Assembly (NCBI RefSeq): GCF_024346995.1 | Contig: NZ_AP024888.1 | Span: 372,001-436,000, forward strand | Direction: 5' to 3' | Origin: Vibrio palustris | Lineage (GTDB): Bacteria > Pseudomonadota > Gammaproteobacteria > Enterobacterales > Vibrionaceae | Length of the DNA stretch: 64,000 nt | Shown here: positions 36,692-46,368 of the stretch, piece after piece | Numbering within the stretch: position 1 is the stretch's first letter | How the letters are laid out: each line of letters opens with the position of its first letter | Position numbers and translations under genes: made by a program | The notes under the pieces: generated by a model | Told to the model about the DNA's origin: nothing | Seen by the model: the letters and a program-made list of their open reading frames with translations, nothing else | Database searches by the model: none

Positions 36692-38218
36692 ATGTCTACA
36701 CATTCACACGAACAAATAGAAAAGCCGGGATTATTCCTCGCTATCTTACCGATAGCACTGACTATCGGCATGTTAGGTATTCAACTGTTTTACTTTGGTG
36801 ATTTTACTCCTCATACGCCACTGGCCATTGGGATTGTGCTCACTTGTGCGATTGCATGGTGTCGTGGGTATCGCTGGAAAACCATGGAAAAAGGGTTATT
36901 CCATGTTATTCAAGTAGCGACTTCGGCGATTATTATCATGTTGATCATTGGTATGATCATTGGAAGTTGGATTGCCAGCGGTACAGTGCCGATGATGATC
37001 TATTACGGTTTTCAGATCCTTACGCCTCAGACCTTCTTAGCAGCGGCAATGATTTTATGTGCAATCATCTCAGTCTCACTGGGGACTTCGTGGACAACGA
37101 CAGCTACCGTTGGTCTTGCATTGATGGGCGTTGGGGAAGGTTTTGGTATTCCAGCCTATTGGACCGCTGGAGCCGTTGTATCTGGCGCGTTTTTTGGCGA
37201 TAAAATGTCACCACTGTCTGATACCACCAATTTAGCGCCTGCTGTCACCGGGACTAACTTGTTCGCGCACATTCGTAACATGTTGCCAACGACGGTACCC
37301 GCACTATGTATTGCGCTTATCGTCTACGTCTTTGTTGGGTTTAATATGATTGATGCCACCCAGGTCGATCAGATAAAAATCCAAGCAATGACACAAGCAT
37401 TGAGTCAGCACTTTACATTCAATTGGTGGGTATTAACGCCTGCGATTGTCGTGTTTACATTAGCGATTCTAAAAATGCCAGCGATTCCTAGTTTAATGGC
37501 CAGCGTATTGTTTAGCTTAGGTATTGCTATATTTGTACAGGGTGTTCCACTGCATGATGCGCTCAGTTTTTTACAAAATGGTTTTAGCATTGAAACGGGG
37601 AATAGCAATGCGGATGCGCTATTGAACCGAGGGGGAATTCAATCGATGGCTTGGATTTTAACCTTGGTATTAATCGCTCTGGCGTTAGGCGGTGTATTAG
37701 AACAAACGCGCTGTTTAGAAACCATTGTGATGAGCATTATGAGCCGAGTACGCACCATTTTTGGCCTTCAAGTCGCGTCAACGTTAACCGCCGCTGGCAC
37801 AAACCTTGTCGCGGGTGACCCATATTTATCCATTGCGTTGCCAGGACGTATGTATAGCCAAGCATATCGCGGTATGGGCTATTCTACCTTATGTTTATCG
37901 CGTTCTGTAGAAGAAGGGGGCACATTATTATCACCTCTGATTCCTTGGAACGCCGGTGGTGCGTTAGTCATCCAGTCTCTTGGGCTAGGGATTGCTGACG
38001 GCAATACTGAGAATTTACTGTATATCTTCTGCGCCGTGGCGTGCTGGATGTCACCGGTCATTGGGATTGGGTATGCCTATTTTGGTAAATTTTGCCCGAA
38101 AGCAACCGAAGAAGAGAAACAACAATGGATTGATAACAACGAGCTTATTATGGTAATCCCGAATAAAACATCATCTGCATCGCAAGCTACCGTAAGTTCA
38201 TCACCACTGACGAGTTAG
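36692..38218 (+). CDS. nhaC: NhaC-family sodium/proton antiporter
   Basis: A 508-residue membrane protein with about 11-12 hydrophobic segments. Family blocks are GMLGIQLFYFG, LGTSWTTTATVGLALMGVG, YWTAGAVVSGAFFGDKMSPLSDTTNLAPAV and the C-terminal SRSVEEGGTLLSPLIPWNAGG. The DKMSPLSDTTNLA stretch is the NhaC signature. It exchanges Na+ for H+ across the inner membrane. The strong site AAGGAGG lies 4 bp before ATG 36692; the frame opens earlier at 36665, but that start would place this site inside the gene. Confidence 0.92.
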   Translation: MSTHSHEQIEKPGLFLAILPIALTIGMLGIQLFYFGDFTPHTPLAIGIVLTCAIAWCRGYRWKTMEKGLFHVIQVATSAIIIMLIIGMIIGSWIASGTVPMMIYYGFQILTPQTFLAAAMILCAIISVSLGTSWTTTATVGLALMGVGEGFGIPAYWTAGAVVSGAFFGDKMSPLSDTTNLAPAVTGTNLFAHIRNMLPTTVPALCIALIVYVFVGFNMIDATQVDQIKIQAMTQALSQHFTFNWWVLTPAIVVFTLAILKMPAIPSLMASVLFSLGIAIFVQGVPLHDALSFLQNGFSIETGNSNADALLNRGGIQSMAWILTLVLIALALGGVLEQTRCLETIVMSIMSRVRTIFGLQVASTLTAAGTNLVAGDPYLSIALPGRMYSQAYRGMGYSTLCLSRSVEEGGTLLSPLIPWNAGGALVIQSLGLGIADGNTENLLYIFCAVACWMSPVIGIGYAYFGKFCPKATEEEKQQWIDNNELIMVIPNKTSSASQATVSSSPLTS

Positions 38219-38236
38219 TCTCGCGTTATGATGATA

Positions 38237-38273
38237 CCCCCAATGACTTGCCTGTGTGGTAAGTCATTGGGGG
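38237..38273. terminator. Long hairpin after nhaC
   Basis: CCCCCAATGACTT / AAGTCATTGGGGG is a perfect 13-bp stem with an 11-base loop, 19 bp after the nhaC stop. It lacks a T tract. It may terminate poorly or stabilise the transcript end. Confidence 0.65.
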
Positions 38274-38642
38274 ATAATAAATCGGTTTACTCATCTACTA
38301 TACCCCAAGTTCTCTGAAGTCACTTTGTTGGCAAGCCGTGTCGATGAACGATGTCGATACGATCGTTTTATGCGGCATTATTGTTTACTTTCTTATCTGA
38401 CTACTTCATGTCATTTCCCTTTGCTAAAAATGTCACGAGTCTTGGTATTTTTCTCAATATTGTTCGTATTTTTAACTGACTATTTTGTAATTAAAATAAA
38501 ATTTATTTGTGCAGTGTTAATGAAGTTATTGCCATTACTCTTAATTTATATGCAATATTAAGCTTATGATCGGACTGAGTATGATAATGTAAAAATCGAT
38601 AAACTGTGTTTCGTTTACGTATGAATTAGACAAGGAGATGTC
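38274..38642. other. Intergenic, no gene seen
   Basis: AT-rich spacer between the nhaC hairpin and tldD-like gene. An open frame across 38256-38561 has no ribosome binding site or family pattern and is not called. The promoter for the TldD/TldE pair probably lies near the right end. Confidence 0.5.
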
Positions 38643-40034
38643 ATGCTAGATTCAGGGGTCGCGAAATCCGTGATCGACCACGCTCTATTTTTAGGCGCTG
38701 ATTTTGCTGAGTTGTTTGCAGAAAATCGGTATAGCAATACGATTGAATTATCATCCTCAGAGGTATCTGATATCTCTGATGATATCAGCAGTGGTGTGGG
38801 GGTACGTTTATTTTACGGCCATAACGTTTTGTATGGTTTTACTTATAGCAAGGATGAAGCGGATTTAAAAAAAGTCATCGATGTTCTTACAGAGCGGAGC
38901 AAAGGTGCGCAAATCATTCATTCTGCTGCCTTTAATCCTGTTGCATATATCAATCAGCATCCTTGCCAACGGCCGTTGCGAGGCTCTTCTTATTTATCTG
39001 AGAAAGTGTCATTTTTAAATGATATGGACGCGGCGGTTCGCTCATACAGCCCTTTGATTAACCAATTTATCGGACGGGTTAATCAAGTGGATCAGCATGT
39101 CATGATTTACAACTCTGAAGGACTACAGATAGAAGACACTCGGCATTGGTGTTATATGGATATTATAGCGATTGCCGAGAAAAATGGGCAACAAACCAAT
39201 GGTATACAAATGCCGGGAGCATTGTCTGGCTGGGAATTTGTCGATGCCATCAATGAGCGTAAATTAGCGCAAGATGTGGCGGAAAGTGCCGTGCGTAAAT
39301 TGGATGCCGCAGTCTGCCCATCAGGAGAGCTACCGGTTGTGATTGGTAATGGGTTTGGCGGAGTGATTTTCCATGAAGCTTGTGGTCACTTATTAGAAAC
39401 GACATCGGTTGAAAAGCAAGCGTCGGTATTCCATGACCAAATGGGTGAACTCATTGCTAACTCTGTTGTTAATGCTGTCGATGATGGCACCATCGCTAAT
39501 CAATGGGGGTCGCTGAACATTGATGATGAAGGGATGCCAGTGCAACGTACTCAATTGATCAAAGACGGACGATTGACTGGGTTTATGGTCGATAAAATGG
39601 GCAGCATAAAAACCGGCTACGAACGTACTGGCTCTGGCCGACGAGAAAGCTATCGCTATGCGCCTGCATCTCGTATGCGTAATACTTACATTGAAGCGGG
39701 TGATTCTTCATTTGAAGATATGATAGGCAGTATTGACTACGGGATTTATGCCGCGCAAATGGGAGGAGGCTCTGTACAACCGGGAACTGGCGAATTTAAC
39801 TTTGCAGTGAACGATGCGTTTTTAATTGAAAACGGCAAGATCACCAAGCCGTTAAAATCGGCGACTTTGATTGGGACAGGCCCCAAAGTTTTGCAAGATA
39901 TTAGCATGGTAGGTAATGACCTATCGCTAGCTGGTGGCGGATGGTGTGGTTCAATCAGTGGCGCGGTACCAACGTCTATTGGGCAGCCGAGCTTAAAAGT
40001 CGATCGCATCGTTGTGGGAGGAGGTAACGAATGA
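38643..40034 (+). CDS. TldD-like metalloprotease subunit (paralogue)
   Basis: A 463-residue TldD/PmbA-family protein. The active TldD subunit carries the zinc motif HEACGH (H-E-x3-H) at residues about 244-249, present here in FHEACGHLLE. Other blocks are GELIANSVVNAVDDGT, DKMGSIKTGYERTGSGRRESYRYAP and IDYGIYAAQMGGGSVQPGTGEF. The sequence is far from canonical E. coli TldD (481 aa), and typical of a paralogous pair. With TldE-like partner it would make a chambered heterodimeric protease for unfolded or small peptides. CAAGGAGATGTC precedes ATG. Its stop overlaps the next gene. Confidence 0.85.
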   Translation: MLDSGVAKSVIDHALFLGADFAELFAENRYSNTIELSSSEVSDISDDISSGVGVRLFYGHNVLYGFTYSKDEADLKKVIDVLTERSKGAQIIHSAAFNPVAYINQHPCQRPLRGSSYLSEKVSFLNDMDAAVRSYSPLINQFIGRVNQVDQHVMIYNSEGLQIEDTRHWCYMDIIAIAEKNGQQTNGIQMPGALSGWEFVDAINERKLAQDVAESAVRKLDAAVCPSGELPVVIGNGFGGVIFHEACGHLLETTSVEKQASVFHDQMGELIANSVVNAVDDGTIANQWGSLNIDDEGMPVQRTQLIKDGRLTGFMVDKMGSIKTGYERTGSGRRESYRYAPASRMRNTYIEAGDSSFEDMIGSIDYGIYAAQMGGGSVQPGTGEFNFAVNDAFLIENGKITKPLKSATLIGTGPKVLQDISMVGNDLSLAGGGWCGSISGAVPTSIGQPSLKVDRIVVGGGNE

Positions 40035-41368
40035 ACCAACAAGATATAAACAATCAAGCGATTGATGTGTTATTGGAAGAGGCCAGTCGCCAAGGCGCAG
40101 AAGCAGATGTGGTTATTCGTACTAGCGACTCTTTGGGTTTAAGTACTTATCAAGGAAATGTGGATCGCTACGAAGTCGCCAATGAGCGTGAAATCGGTAT
40201 TCGTATTATCAAAGATCAAAAAGTTGCGACGGGCTGTTCTGAATCGTTTGAATCGAGCGATCTTAAACACATGGTCAAGAGCCTTATCGACAGTTTGCCT
40301 TACACTAAAACCTCTCAGCATCAACGTATTGTTTGTGCAGAGAACGATATTAATGATGCTGATGATAGTATCAACCAAGTTGATGATGTTTCTGTCGAAC
40401 AAAAAGTGAATATGGTCTTATCGGTTGAAGATGCTCTACGCCAGCAGCGCTATGTCGATAACGTGACAGAAAACGAGTATTTTGAAACAAATAGCCTGAT
40501 GGTGGTGGCCAATACGCTAGGCACTCACTGTCAACACAAAGAGCGGAGATTGGGATGTAATTCAGAGGTATTATGTGTCAATAATGACAAGCAATCGATG
40601 CATCATAGCCTGTCGTTAGCCCGCTGTTTCGATGATATCGATACAGAATTTGTTATTCGTCACAGTACTGAAATAGCGCGTGAGCTACTGGGTGGAGCAC
40701 CGGTAGCGACAGGGCATTATGCGGTCATTTTTTCAGTCGATGAACTCTATAATGTTTTCTCGGCATTTTGTGTAGCATTCTCAGGCAAGGCAGCGATGCA
40801 AGGTATTACGCCGTTGGCCGACAAACTGGGTACTAGTGTTGCCTATGGCGGTTTTACGTTGCGTGATGTTCCTTTTCAGCCGCAGGGAATGCGTATTAAA
40901 GCATTTGATAGCGAAGGTTTCGCTACGCAAAATACCACAATGATCCAAAATGGCGAATTACGCTCGCTATTGCATAATAGTGAAACCGCGAGCTACTTTA
41001 ATACGCAGACAACGGGAAATGCGGCGCGTATGGCAGCATTGGACGTGGGTCATTTGCATACCGTAGTGGATGTCGGCCATCATACCGTGGATGATGTTCA
41101 GTCTGGAGAATATTTAGAGTTAGTGGCGTTGCAAGGAATACACTCAGGCGCCGATGTAATCACAGGCGACTTCTCTTTTGGAGCGAGTGGTTTCTTGTGT
41201 CGTGATGGCCAGCGTATACAGCCAGTTCGAGGTATTACCGTTGCTGGTAATTTTTATTCGATGCTCAAAGAGATTGAAGCGATTGGTCAGGTGCTGGAAT
41301 CGAATATGTTTCAGTCATTCTATGCGCCTAAAATCCGCTTTGCACGCTTAAGTGTTGGCGGAAAATAA
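40031..41368 (+). CDS. TldE/PmbA-like partner subunit
   Basis: A 445-residue TldE/PmbA-like protein. It has no HExxxH motif, as expected for the inactive partner, and shares family blocks: TYQGNVDRYEVANEREIGIR, VIFSVDELYNVFSAFCVAFSGKAA, DSEGFATQNTTMIQNGELRSLLHNSETA and DFSFGASGFLCRDGQ. ATG overlaps the TldD-like stop by 4 bp, so the two are made together. Known TldD/E pairs mature microcin B17 and degrade CcdA. No RiPP precursor or modification gene is seen next to this pair, so its natural substrate is unknown. Confidence 0.85.
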   Translation: MNQQDINNQAIDVLLEEASRQGAEADVVIRTSDSLGLSTYQGNVDRYEVANEREIGIRIIKDQKVATGCSESFESSDLKHMVKSLIDSLPYTKTSQHQRIVCAENDINDADDSINQVDDVSVEQKVNMVLSVEDALRQQRYVDNVTENEYFETNSLMVVANTLGTHCQHKERRLGCNSEVLCVNNDKQSMHHSLSLARCFDDIDTEFVIRHSTEIARELLGGAPVATGHYAVIFSVDELYNVFSAFCVAFSGKAAMQGITPLADKLGTSVAYGGFTLRDVPFQPQGMRIKAFDSEGFATQNTTMIQNGELRSLLHNSETASYFNTQTTGNAARMAALDVGHLHTVVDVGHHTVDDVQSGEYLELVALQGIHSGADVITGDFSFGASGFLCRDGQRIQPVRGITVAGNFYSMLKEIEAIGQVLESNMFQSFYAPKIRFARLSVGGK

Positions 41369-41400
41369 CAGCGATATAGACGTTATCGCACTATTAAGCT

Positions 41401-41427
41401 AAGCCGTTACTCGTGTAGCGGTTTTTT
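41401..41427 (+). terminator. Terminator of the TldD/TldE pair
   Basis: AGCCGTTAC / GTAGCGGTT with wobble pairs, followed by TTTTTT. 33 bp after the stop. The following 275 bp up to the acetyltransferase gene hold nothing I can support. Confidence 0.72.
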
Positions 41428-41702
41428 ATTGTCTGCCTGACAAACTCCTCTGAGCTATTCTTGAGAACAATAGATGTTTGTCATCTCACCTTGGGACATC
41501 AATACGCCTTTACCGCTGCTTGCGATTATTTTATGTGTATTGAACTAATAGATATTATTGTTATTATATCATAGGGTTATATTGAAATTCTGTAATTGTT
41601 ACAGGTCAAAAGGCAATATATATTATGCGGTTTATCGAGGGCAGGCACACCTCTGATGGCGTGTTGGAAGAGATTAGTCAGTAAAATAAAAAGGAATGAG
41701 GC

Positions 41703-42236
41703 ATGTTTACAAAAACAGTGGATGACGAGATTCAATTGGCGTTAATACAGCCGAGTTTTGCCCGTGATATATTCGCTATCGTTGAACAAGAAAGAGAATA
41801 CTTGGGAAAGTGGTTGGTATTTCCTCACCGTGCCACAGATGAAGCATTTTTCAAAACCTTCGCACGCCAGTCTTTGCATGATTATGCCGACGATAAATCG
41901 TTGACATGCAGTATTTTTTACCAAAAAACGTTAGTGGGAAATATCAGCTTTAATCATATTGACCATGAAACGGGGGTTGGAGAAGTTGGCTACTGGTTAC
42001 GTGAAAGCATGCAAGGTAAAGGGATTATAACGCGTAGCGTGCAAGCCCTGATTCAATATGGATTTGATGAACTGAACTTACAAAAAATCGTAATATCCGC
42101 GGCGGTTAACAATACAAAAAGTCGTAGCGTCTGTGAACGCTTAGGTATGAATTTAGAAGGCGTGATTACACGCAGTGAAAACCTAAATGGGGCTATTTTA
42201 GATCATGCTATTTATGGGCTGTTGAAGACGGATTAA
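41703..42236 (+). CDS. RimJ/RimL-type ribosomal-protein acetyltransferase-like GNAT
   Basis: A 177-residue GNAT of the RimL/YdaF subgroup. Features are EREYLGKWLVFP in the first third (the family's EHRxxLRxWLPWV-like block), EVGYWLRESMQGKGIITRSVQALI (acetyl-CoA loop) and LQKIVISAAVNNTKSRSVCERLGMNLEG. Such proteins acetylate N-termini of ribosomal proteins or amines. ATG has AAAGGAATGAGGC upstream. A strong bidirectional terminator follows. Confidence 0.86.
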   Translation: MFTKTVDDEIQLALIQPSFARDIFAIVEQEREYLGKWLVFPHRATDEAFFKTFARQSLHDYADDKSLTCSIFYQKTLVGNISFNHIDHETGVGEVGYWLRESMQGKGIITRSVQALIQYGFDELNLQKIVISAAVNNTKSRSVCERLGMNLEGVITRSENLNGAILDHAIYGLLKTD

Positions 42237-42271
42237 TACCTTTTGTTGAGGTAGATATTAAGCGGCGAGCG

Positions 42272-42305
42272 AAAAAAAACCAGTCAGTTACTGACTGGTT
42301 TTTTA
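42272..42305. terminator. Bidirectional terminator
   Basis: AAAAAACCAGTCAG / CTGACTGGTTTTTT with a 4-base loop, between the convergent GNAT and AGCS genes; A tract left, T tract right. Confidence 0.92.
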
Positions 42306-42322
42306 TTAACTAAACTTAAGAT

Positions 42323-43747
42323 TTATTTAGATTTTGGGGTTACCCATGCATCACGGTCAATGTCCAAATCTGGGAATTCGTTTGGATTAAAGACTGGCTC
42401 TTCAACACCTTTGCTCAGCTGCTTACGGTAATCTTGAAGCATACGCATTGCAGTCGGGAATAGCATAATCAACGCAAGTAAGTTGATGATAGCCAATACG
42501 CCCATTAGTGGATCTGAGAAGAAGAATACCGATGTTGCGCCAGGGGCAATCGCGCCAATGAAGACAATCGCGACCACAGCAATACGCAAAACATGAACAT
42601 AAGCTTTGTTTTTTGTCATAAAGCTCAATGCGTTTTCACCCAAGTAGTAGTTGTATACTACAGAGCTGAATGAGAACAACAAGATCGCAGCTGTTAAGTA
42701 ATATTTCGCCCAAACACCCAAGTGAGAGACGAGAGATTGCTGTGTTAGAACCACACCATCGATGTTTTGTGCACCAGGAACGTAAACGGTACCCAGTAAG
42801 ATGATCATCGCCGTACAAGTACAGACAACCATAGTGTCAATGAATACCGACAGTGATTGTGAAATACCTTGACTGATCGGGTGAGGAACGTCCGCGGTTG
42901 CGGCAACGTTTGGTGCTGAGCCCAGACCTGCTTCGTTCGAAAATAGACCACGACGTAGGCCTTGAGCAATCGCAGCGCCCATACCGCCACTCACGGCTTC
43001 TTCAAATCCGAAGGCATTTTTGAAAATGCTCGCCAATACTTCGGGAACGTGACCAATGTTCATAATAATGACAAGAGCTGCAAGTAGAACATAACCCACT
43101 GCCATGATAGGTACTACGACGTCGGCAACTTTGGCAATACGCTTAATACCACCATAGATGATGTAAGCAACCACAATCGCAAGGAAGAACGCAGTGTATT
43201 CACGGCCAATACCCATACTATCTTGGATGGCGCCAGCAACGGTGTTGCCTTGGAATGCGTTAAAACCTAGGGCGAAAGAAGCGATCAAACAGACTGCATA
43301 TGCAATCGCTAACCAACGATAGTTGTTACCTAAACCATGGATAATAGAGAACGCAGCGCCGCCACGGAAATCTTTACCATCTTTGCGTTTGTACAACTGA
43401 GCAAGAGTACACTCGACCAAGCTTGTTGCCATACCAACTAGTGCGATCGCCCACATCCAGAATACAGCACCAGGACCTCCTAGTGTGATTGCTACTGCAA
43501 CACCTGCGATGTTACCACCGCCCACACGTCCACCGATAGAAAGCAACAACGCTTCACGACCGGAAATAGAGTCTTTTCCTTTTTTGCTCTTTTGCGATAG
43601 AACATTAAACATGCGTTTAAAAAAGCGGAACTGTACGAAGTTTGTCACAATCGTAAAGAACACACCGAAAATTACTAGAAATGGTATTAGTGATGCGCCC
43701 CAAGTTAGGTCACCGACTAACCCAAAGAAGGATTTTAAAAATTCCAT
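42323..43747 (-). CDS. Sodium:alanine/glycine symporter (AGCS family)
   Basis: A 474-residue membrane protein with about 10-11 hydrophobic segments. Family motifs are GGRVGGGNIAGVAVAITLGGPGAVFWMW (near 70-97; the sodium and substrate site) and GLRRGLFSNEAGLGSAPNVAATAD (about 262-285). It imports alanine or glycine with Na+. GAGGAGACCAA precedes ATG. The C-terminal tail is hydrophilic (FNPNEFPDLDIDRDAW). I searched the 490-bp upstream region for a glycine riboswitch and saw none. Confidence 0.92.
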   Translation of the reverse strand: MEFLKSFFGLVGDLTWGASLIPFLVIFGVFFTIVTNFVQFRFFKRMFNVLSQKSKKGKDSISGREALLLSIGGRVGGGNIAGVAVAITLGGPGAVFWMWAIALVGMATSLVECTLAQLYKRKDGKDFRGGAAFSIIHGLGNNYRWLAIAYAVCLIASFALGFNAFQGNTVAGAIQDSMGIGREYTAFFLAIVVAYIIYGGIKRIAKVADVVVPIMAVGYVLLAALVIIMNIGHVPEVLASIFKNAFGFEEAVSGGMGAAIAQGLRRGLFSNEAGLGSAPNVAATADVPHPISQGISQSLSVFIDTMVVCTCTAMIILLGTVYVPGAQNIDGVVLTQQSLVSHLGVWAKYYLTAAILLFSFSSVVYNYYLGENALSFMTKNKAYVHVLRIAVVAIVFIGAIAPGATSVFFFSDPLMGVLAIINLLALIMLFPTAMRMLQDYRKQLSKGVEEPVFNPNEFPDLDIDRDAWVTPKSK

Positions 43748-44240
43748 TTGGTCTCCTCAAATTTATAAAAACTGTTTATGCCATATCAAATACGGTTAGT
43801 GGGTATTGATATTATCCTGCAGTTATCTCTTATCTAATCGACTGATATAAAACAAAAACTCACAATGTAACGTTTTGTTTCCAGCAAACAGTGGGGTGAA
43901 TCATACTGAAAAGTGCATTTTTTTTAAACGTAAATTTTGCATTAAATGTTAATCAAACGTGACGAAAGAGGGATTCTTCACATTTTTATGTAGTCAGATA
44001 GGTAATCGTTTGCATATTTTGATGGATGCCTGACATTCATGTGTCTCAGTTAGTGGACGTTGTTTAACAAAATTGCTTTACCGTATGTCGTGTTCGGGAT
44101 CTAAGTCATATTAAATGAGGATTGTTAATAAGTATTAATTAATTAGAGCTATGCTCAATACATAGAAACTATCGTTTTTTAGTTATTGGGGTGTGATGTT
44201 TGCACCGCGGTGAGACATCCGAAGAGTATAGGAGAAGGAT
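43748..44240. other. Divergent intergenic region, no gene seen
   Basis: AT-rich 490-bp space between the AGCS gene and the signalling operon. It must hold both promoters. I see no RNA gene, riboswitch aptamer or repeat that I can support. Confidence 0.5.
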
Positions 44241-45386
44241 ATGTTCACAGGGTTACATGTCTTATACGTGGACGACGATCCTTTGATGTTAAAAGCGACG
44301 ACTCGAATGATTCGTCGGATTTATCCTGATTGGTCAATTACGACGGTCAGTGATTCTATACATTGGGCAGATAACCTAACAAGTGATCCCTTGTTGATCA
44401 TTTCTGATTTACTCATGCCGCATATGAGTGGTGATAAACTCCTGGTTGATGCAAAACAGCGTTTTCCTCTTGCTATGCGCTGCTTGGTGACCGGCAACAC
44501 GAATCAGGATGCGCCGACTGCTTTACACGATTATGCCCACTTTATTCTTCCCAAACCTTTTTCAGAGCAAGATTTATCGTTAGTGCTTGCCGCAGCTCAA
44601 AGGCTTAATACTGCGCCCTTTACCCCAGAGTGTTTGGTCAAGCTTAGTAGTATGAGCGCCAATATCCCTATGATGCCCAAAGTGGTTAAAGATGTACAAG
44701 CACTGATGCAGAGTGAAGAAGGGGACTTAAAGCAGCTCGCAGATACCGTTAAACAAGAACCATCGTTGGCCGCCAGAATCATTCAATTAGCGAATTCAGC
44801 TTATTTTGGATTTAACAGCCGGACATTATTTTTAGAAGTGGCGATTAGCCGACTAGGTAGCTCGACGATTGAAGCGATGACTTTGTGCATGCTCAAGTCG
44901 ACAACACTTAACAAAATCACAGATGAACAGCATCAAGCGGTCGTCAATGAATACTTAGAGGTTGCACAAAAGTCCAAAGTGTTAACTCGTTCGCTGGGTA
45001 TGTCTAGAGAAGCTCAAGAAATGGCGTTCATGATCACACTGATGGTATCGATCGGTACTTTAACGCTAATGCAATCGCAGATTGAAGACGAGGCTGTGCT
45101 GTTAGAACGTCAAACATTAGGGGGACCTGTGAACGATGTCTTGTTGGTTACCGCTTATGTACTAACGCTTTGGGGTTATTCTGAGAAAATCACGCAGAAG
45201 ATTTTAACTATAAGTTTTTCTTTGACTAATCTTAATGAAGATAACATTACAAACTGTGTTTCCATCGCTTTTTACATTCAGTTTGTATTGGGCAAAGGTA
45301 GCGTAAGTGAGGAACAACTCTTGAAGCGTGTTCCAGAAGATTACCGAAGCGCCATAGTTGATGTATTACCCCTAAGTAGCCAATGA
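44241..45386 (+). CDS. REC-HDOD response regulator
   Basis: A 381-residue protein. An N-terminal receiver (residues 5-120; acidic pair DDD, phospho-acceptor Asp in ISDLLMPHMSG, Lys in LPKPF) precedes an HDOD domain (about 140-330; LSSMSANIPMMPKVVKDVQALM, KQEPSLAARIIQLANSAYFG). HDOD domains act as scaffolds in signalling and lack phosphohydrolase residues. It heads a tightly packed six-gene signalling operon; the CheY-like gene starts 10 bp later. AGGAGAAGGAT precedes ATG. It probably receives phosphate from the operon's histidine kinase. Confidence 0.9.
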   Translation: MFTGLHVLYVDDDPLMLKATTRMIRRIYPDWSITTVSDSIHWADNLTSDPLLIISDLLMPHMSGDKLLVDAKQRFPLAMRCLVTGNTNQDAPTALHDYAHFILPKPFSEQDLSLVLAAAQRLNTAPFTPECLVKLSSMSANIPMMPKVVKDVQALMQSEEGDLKQLADTVKQEPSLAARIIQLANSAYFGFNSRTLFLEVAISRLGSSTIEAMTLCMLKSTTLNKITDEQHQAVVNEYLEVAQKSKVLTRSLGMSREAQEMAFMITLMVSIGTLTLMQSQIEDEAVLLERQTLGGPVNDVLLVTAYVLTLWGYSEKITQKILTISFSLTNLNEDNITNCVSIAFYIQFVLGKGSVSEEQLLKRVPEDYRSAIVDVLPLSSQ

Positions 45387-45396
45387 GGATAAGCGT

Positions 45397-45762
45397 ATGA
45401 CAATCGCCGTGACGGTTTGTGATGATTCTAAGTTATCGAGAAAAGCGGTTATTCGATCTCTTCCTGAGGACTGGGATATTAATTTAACGGAAGCGACCAA
45501 TGGGCAGGAAGCCGTTGAGTGTTTTCGTGCTGGAAAAGCAGATGTCCTGTTTTTAGATTTAACCATGCCAATCATGGATGGCTTTGAAGTATTAAAAACG
45601 CTAAAAGAGGAAGGTGCACGCAACTATGTGTTTGTCATCAGTGCTGATATTCAACCAGAATCTCAACGGCGCGTAAATGAACTAGGTGCGGTACGCTTTT
45701 TGAAAAAGCCGTTAGATATGAACTTACTACGTTCAATATTGCATGAGGTAGGCTTATTATGA
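45397..45762 (+). CDS. CheY-like single-domain response regulator
   Basis: A 121-residue free receiver. It has the acidic pair in CDDSKLSRKAV (residues 8-18), phospho-acceptor Asp in FLDLTMPIMDG (about 51-61), a Ser switch residue in VISAD and the Lys in FLKKPLD. Its stop overlaps the CheC-like start by 4 bp. The pairing with a CheC-like phosphatase suggests the phosphatase acts on this receiver, as CheC acts on CheY. Confidence 0.92.
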   Translation: MTIAVTVCDDSKLSRKAVIRSLPEDWDINLTEATNGQEAVECFRAGKADVLFLDLTMPIMDGFEVLKTLKEEGARNYVFVISADIQPESQRRVNELGAVRFLKKPLDMNLLRSILHEVGLL

Positions 45763-46349
45763 GCAAAGAGCTAAGCGCAGAGCACAATGACACCCTCAAA
45801 GAGTTATTAAATATCTCTATGGGGCAAGCAGCGGATAAACTCGCTCGATTGCTTAACTTACATGTCACACTGACCGTACCAGCCATTAAATTGGTGGATA
45901 AAAGCGAACTCGATAAGATTGAAGAGATGGAAGAAGCGTATCATTTTACTCGTCAGTCTTTTTACGGTGGCATGTCTGGCGAGTTGGTGACATTACTTTC
46001 TAAAAAAGGCGGACGTGTGATTGCTGCTGAAATGAATCAATTAGATGCCCAGCAAGCAGAAGATATGCCGAGTATTTTAGTTGATGATTGCCTACTGGAC
46101 ATCTCTAATATTTTAAGTGGTGCTAGTTTAAAAGGGTTATGTCAGCAGATTGAATTGAACCTAAAAATTCAACCACCTACTATTTTTAAACCTTCAGAGC
46201 AACAGCACCGTTTATCGGAATGGAAAACGCCGATTTTAATGGAAGTGGACTTCATTATTGAAGTGGCAGAGTTTCAAACCAAAACTATTATTTTATTTGC
46301 CGATAATGGACTCGACCAAGTACTCGTCCAATTAGACGAATTATTATAA
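45759..46349 (+). CDS. CheC-like phosphatase
   Basis: A 196-residue protein with two CheC-type helices. The first is LKELLNISMGQAADKLARLL (residues about 10-29), matching E-x-x-N-I-(G/S)-x-G-x-A-A. A second weaker copy is near VDDCLLDISNILSGASLKGL (about 104-123), where Asp replaces the usual Glu and Asn is retained. CheC and CheX remove phosphate from CheY-like proteins. ATGA overlap with the receiver gene implies coupled synthesis. It ends 19 bp before the kinase gene. Confidence 0.83.
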   Translation: MSKELSAEHNDTLKELLNISMGQAADKLARLLNLHVTLTVPAIKLVDKSELDKIEEMEEAYHFTRQSFYGGMSGELVTLLSKKGGRVIAAEMNQLDAQQAEDMPSILVDDCLLDISNILSGASLKGLCQQIELNLKIQPPTIFKPSEQQHRLSEWKTPILMEVDFIIEVAEFQTKTIILFADNGLDQVLVQLDELL

Positions 46350-46368
46350 TTATCTGAAGGATATGTGA

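Noticed and set aside
38256..38561. 101-codon frame after the nhaC hairpin
   Set aside because: It starts inside the hairpin, has no binding site, and its hydrophobic C-terminus is expected in AT-rich DNA.
43748..44240. Glycine riboswitch before the AGCS symporter
   Set aside because: The gene family often has one, but I saw no paired aptamer sequence in the leader.
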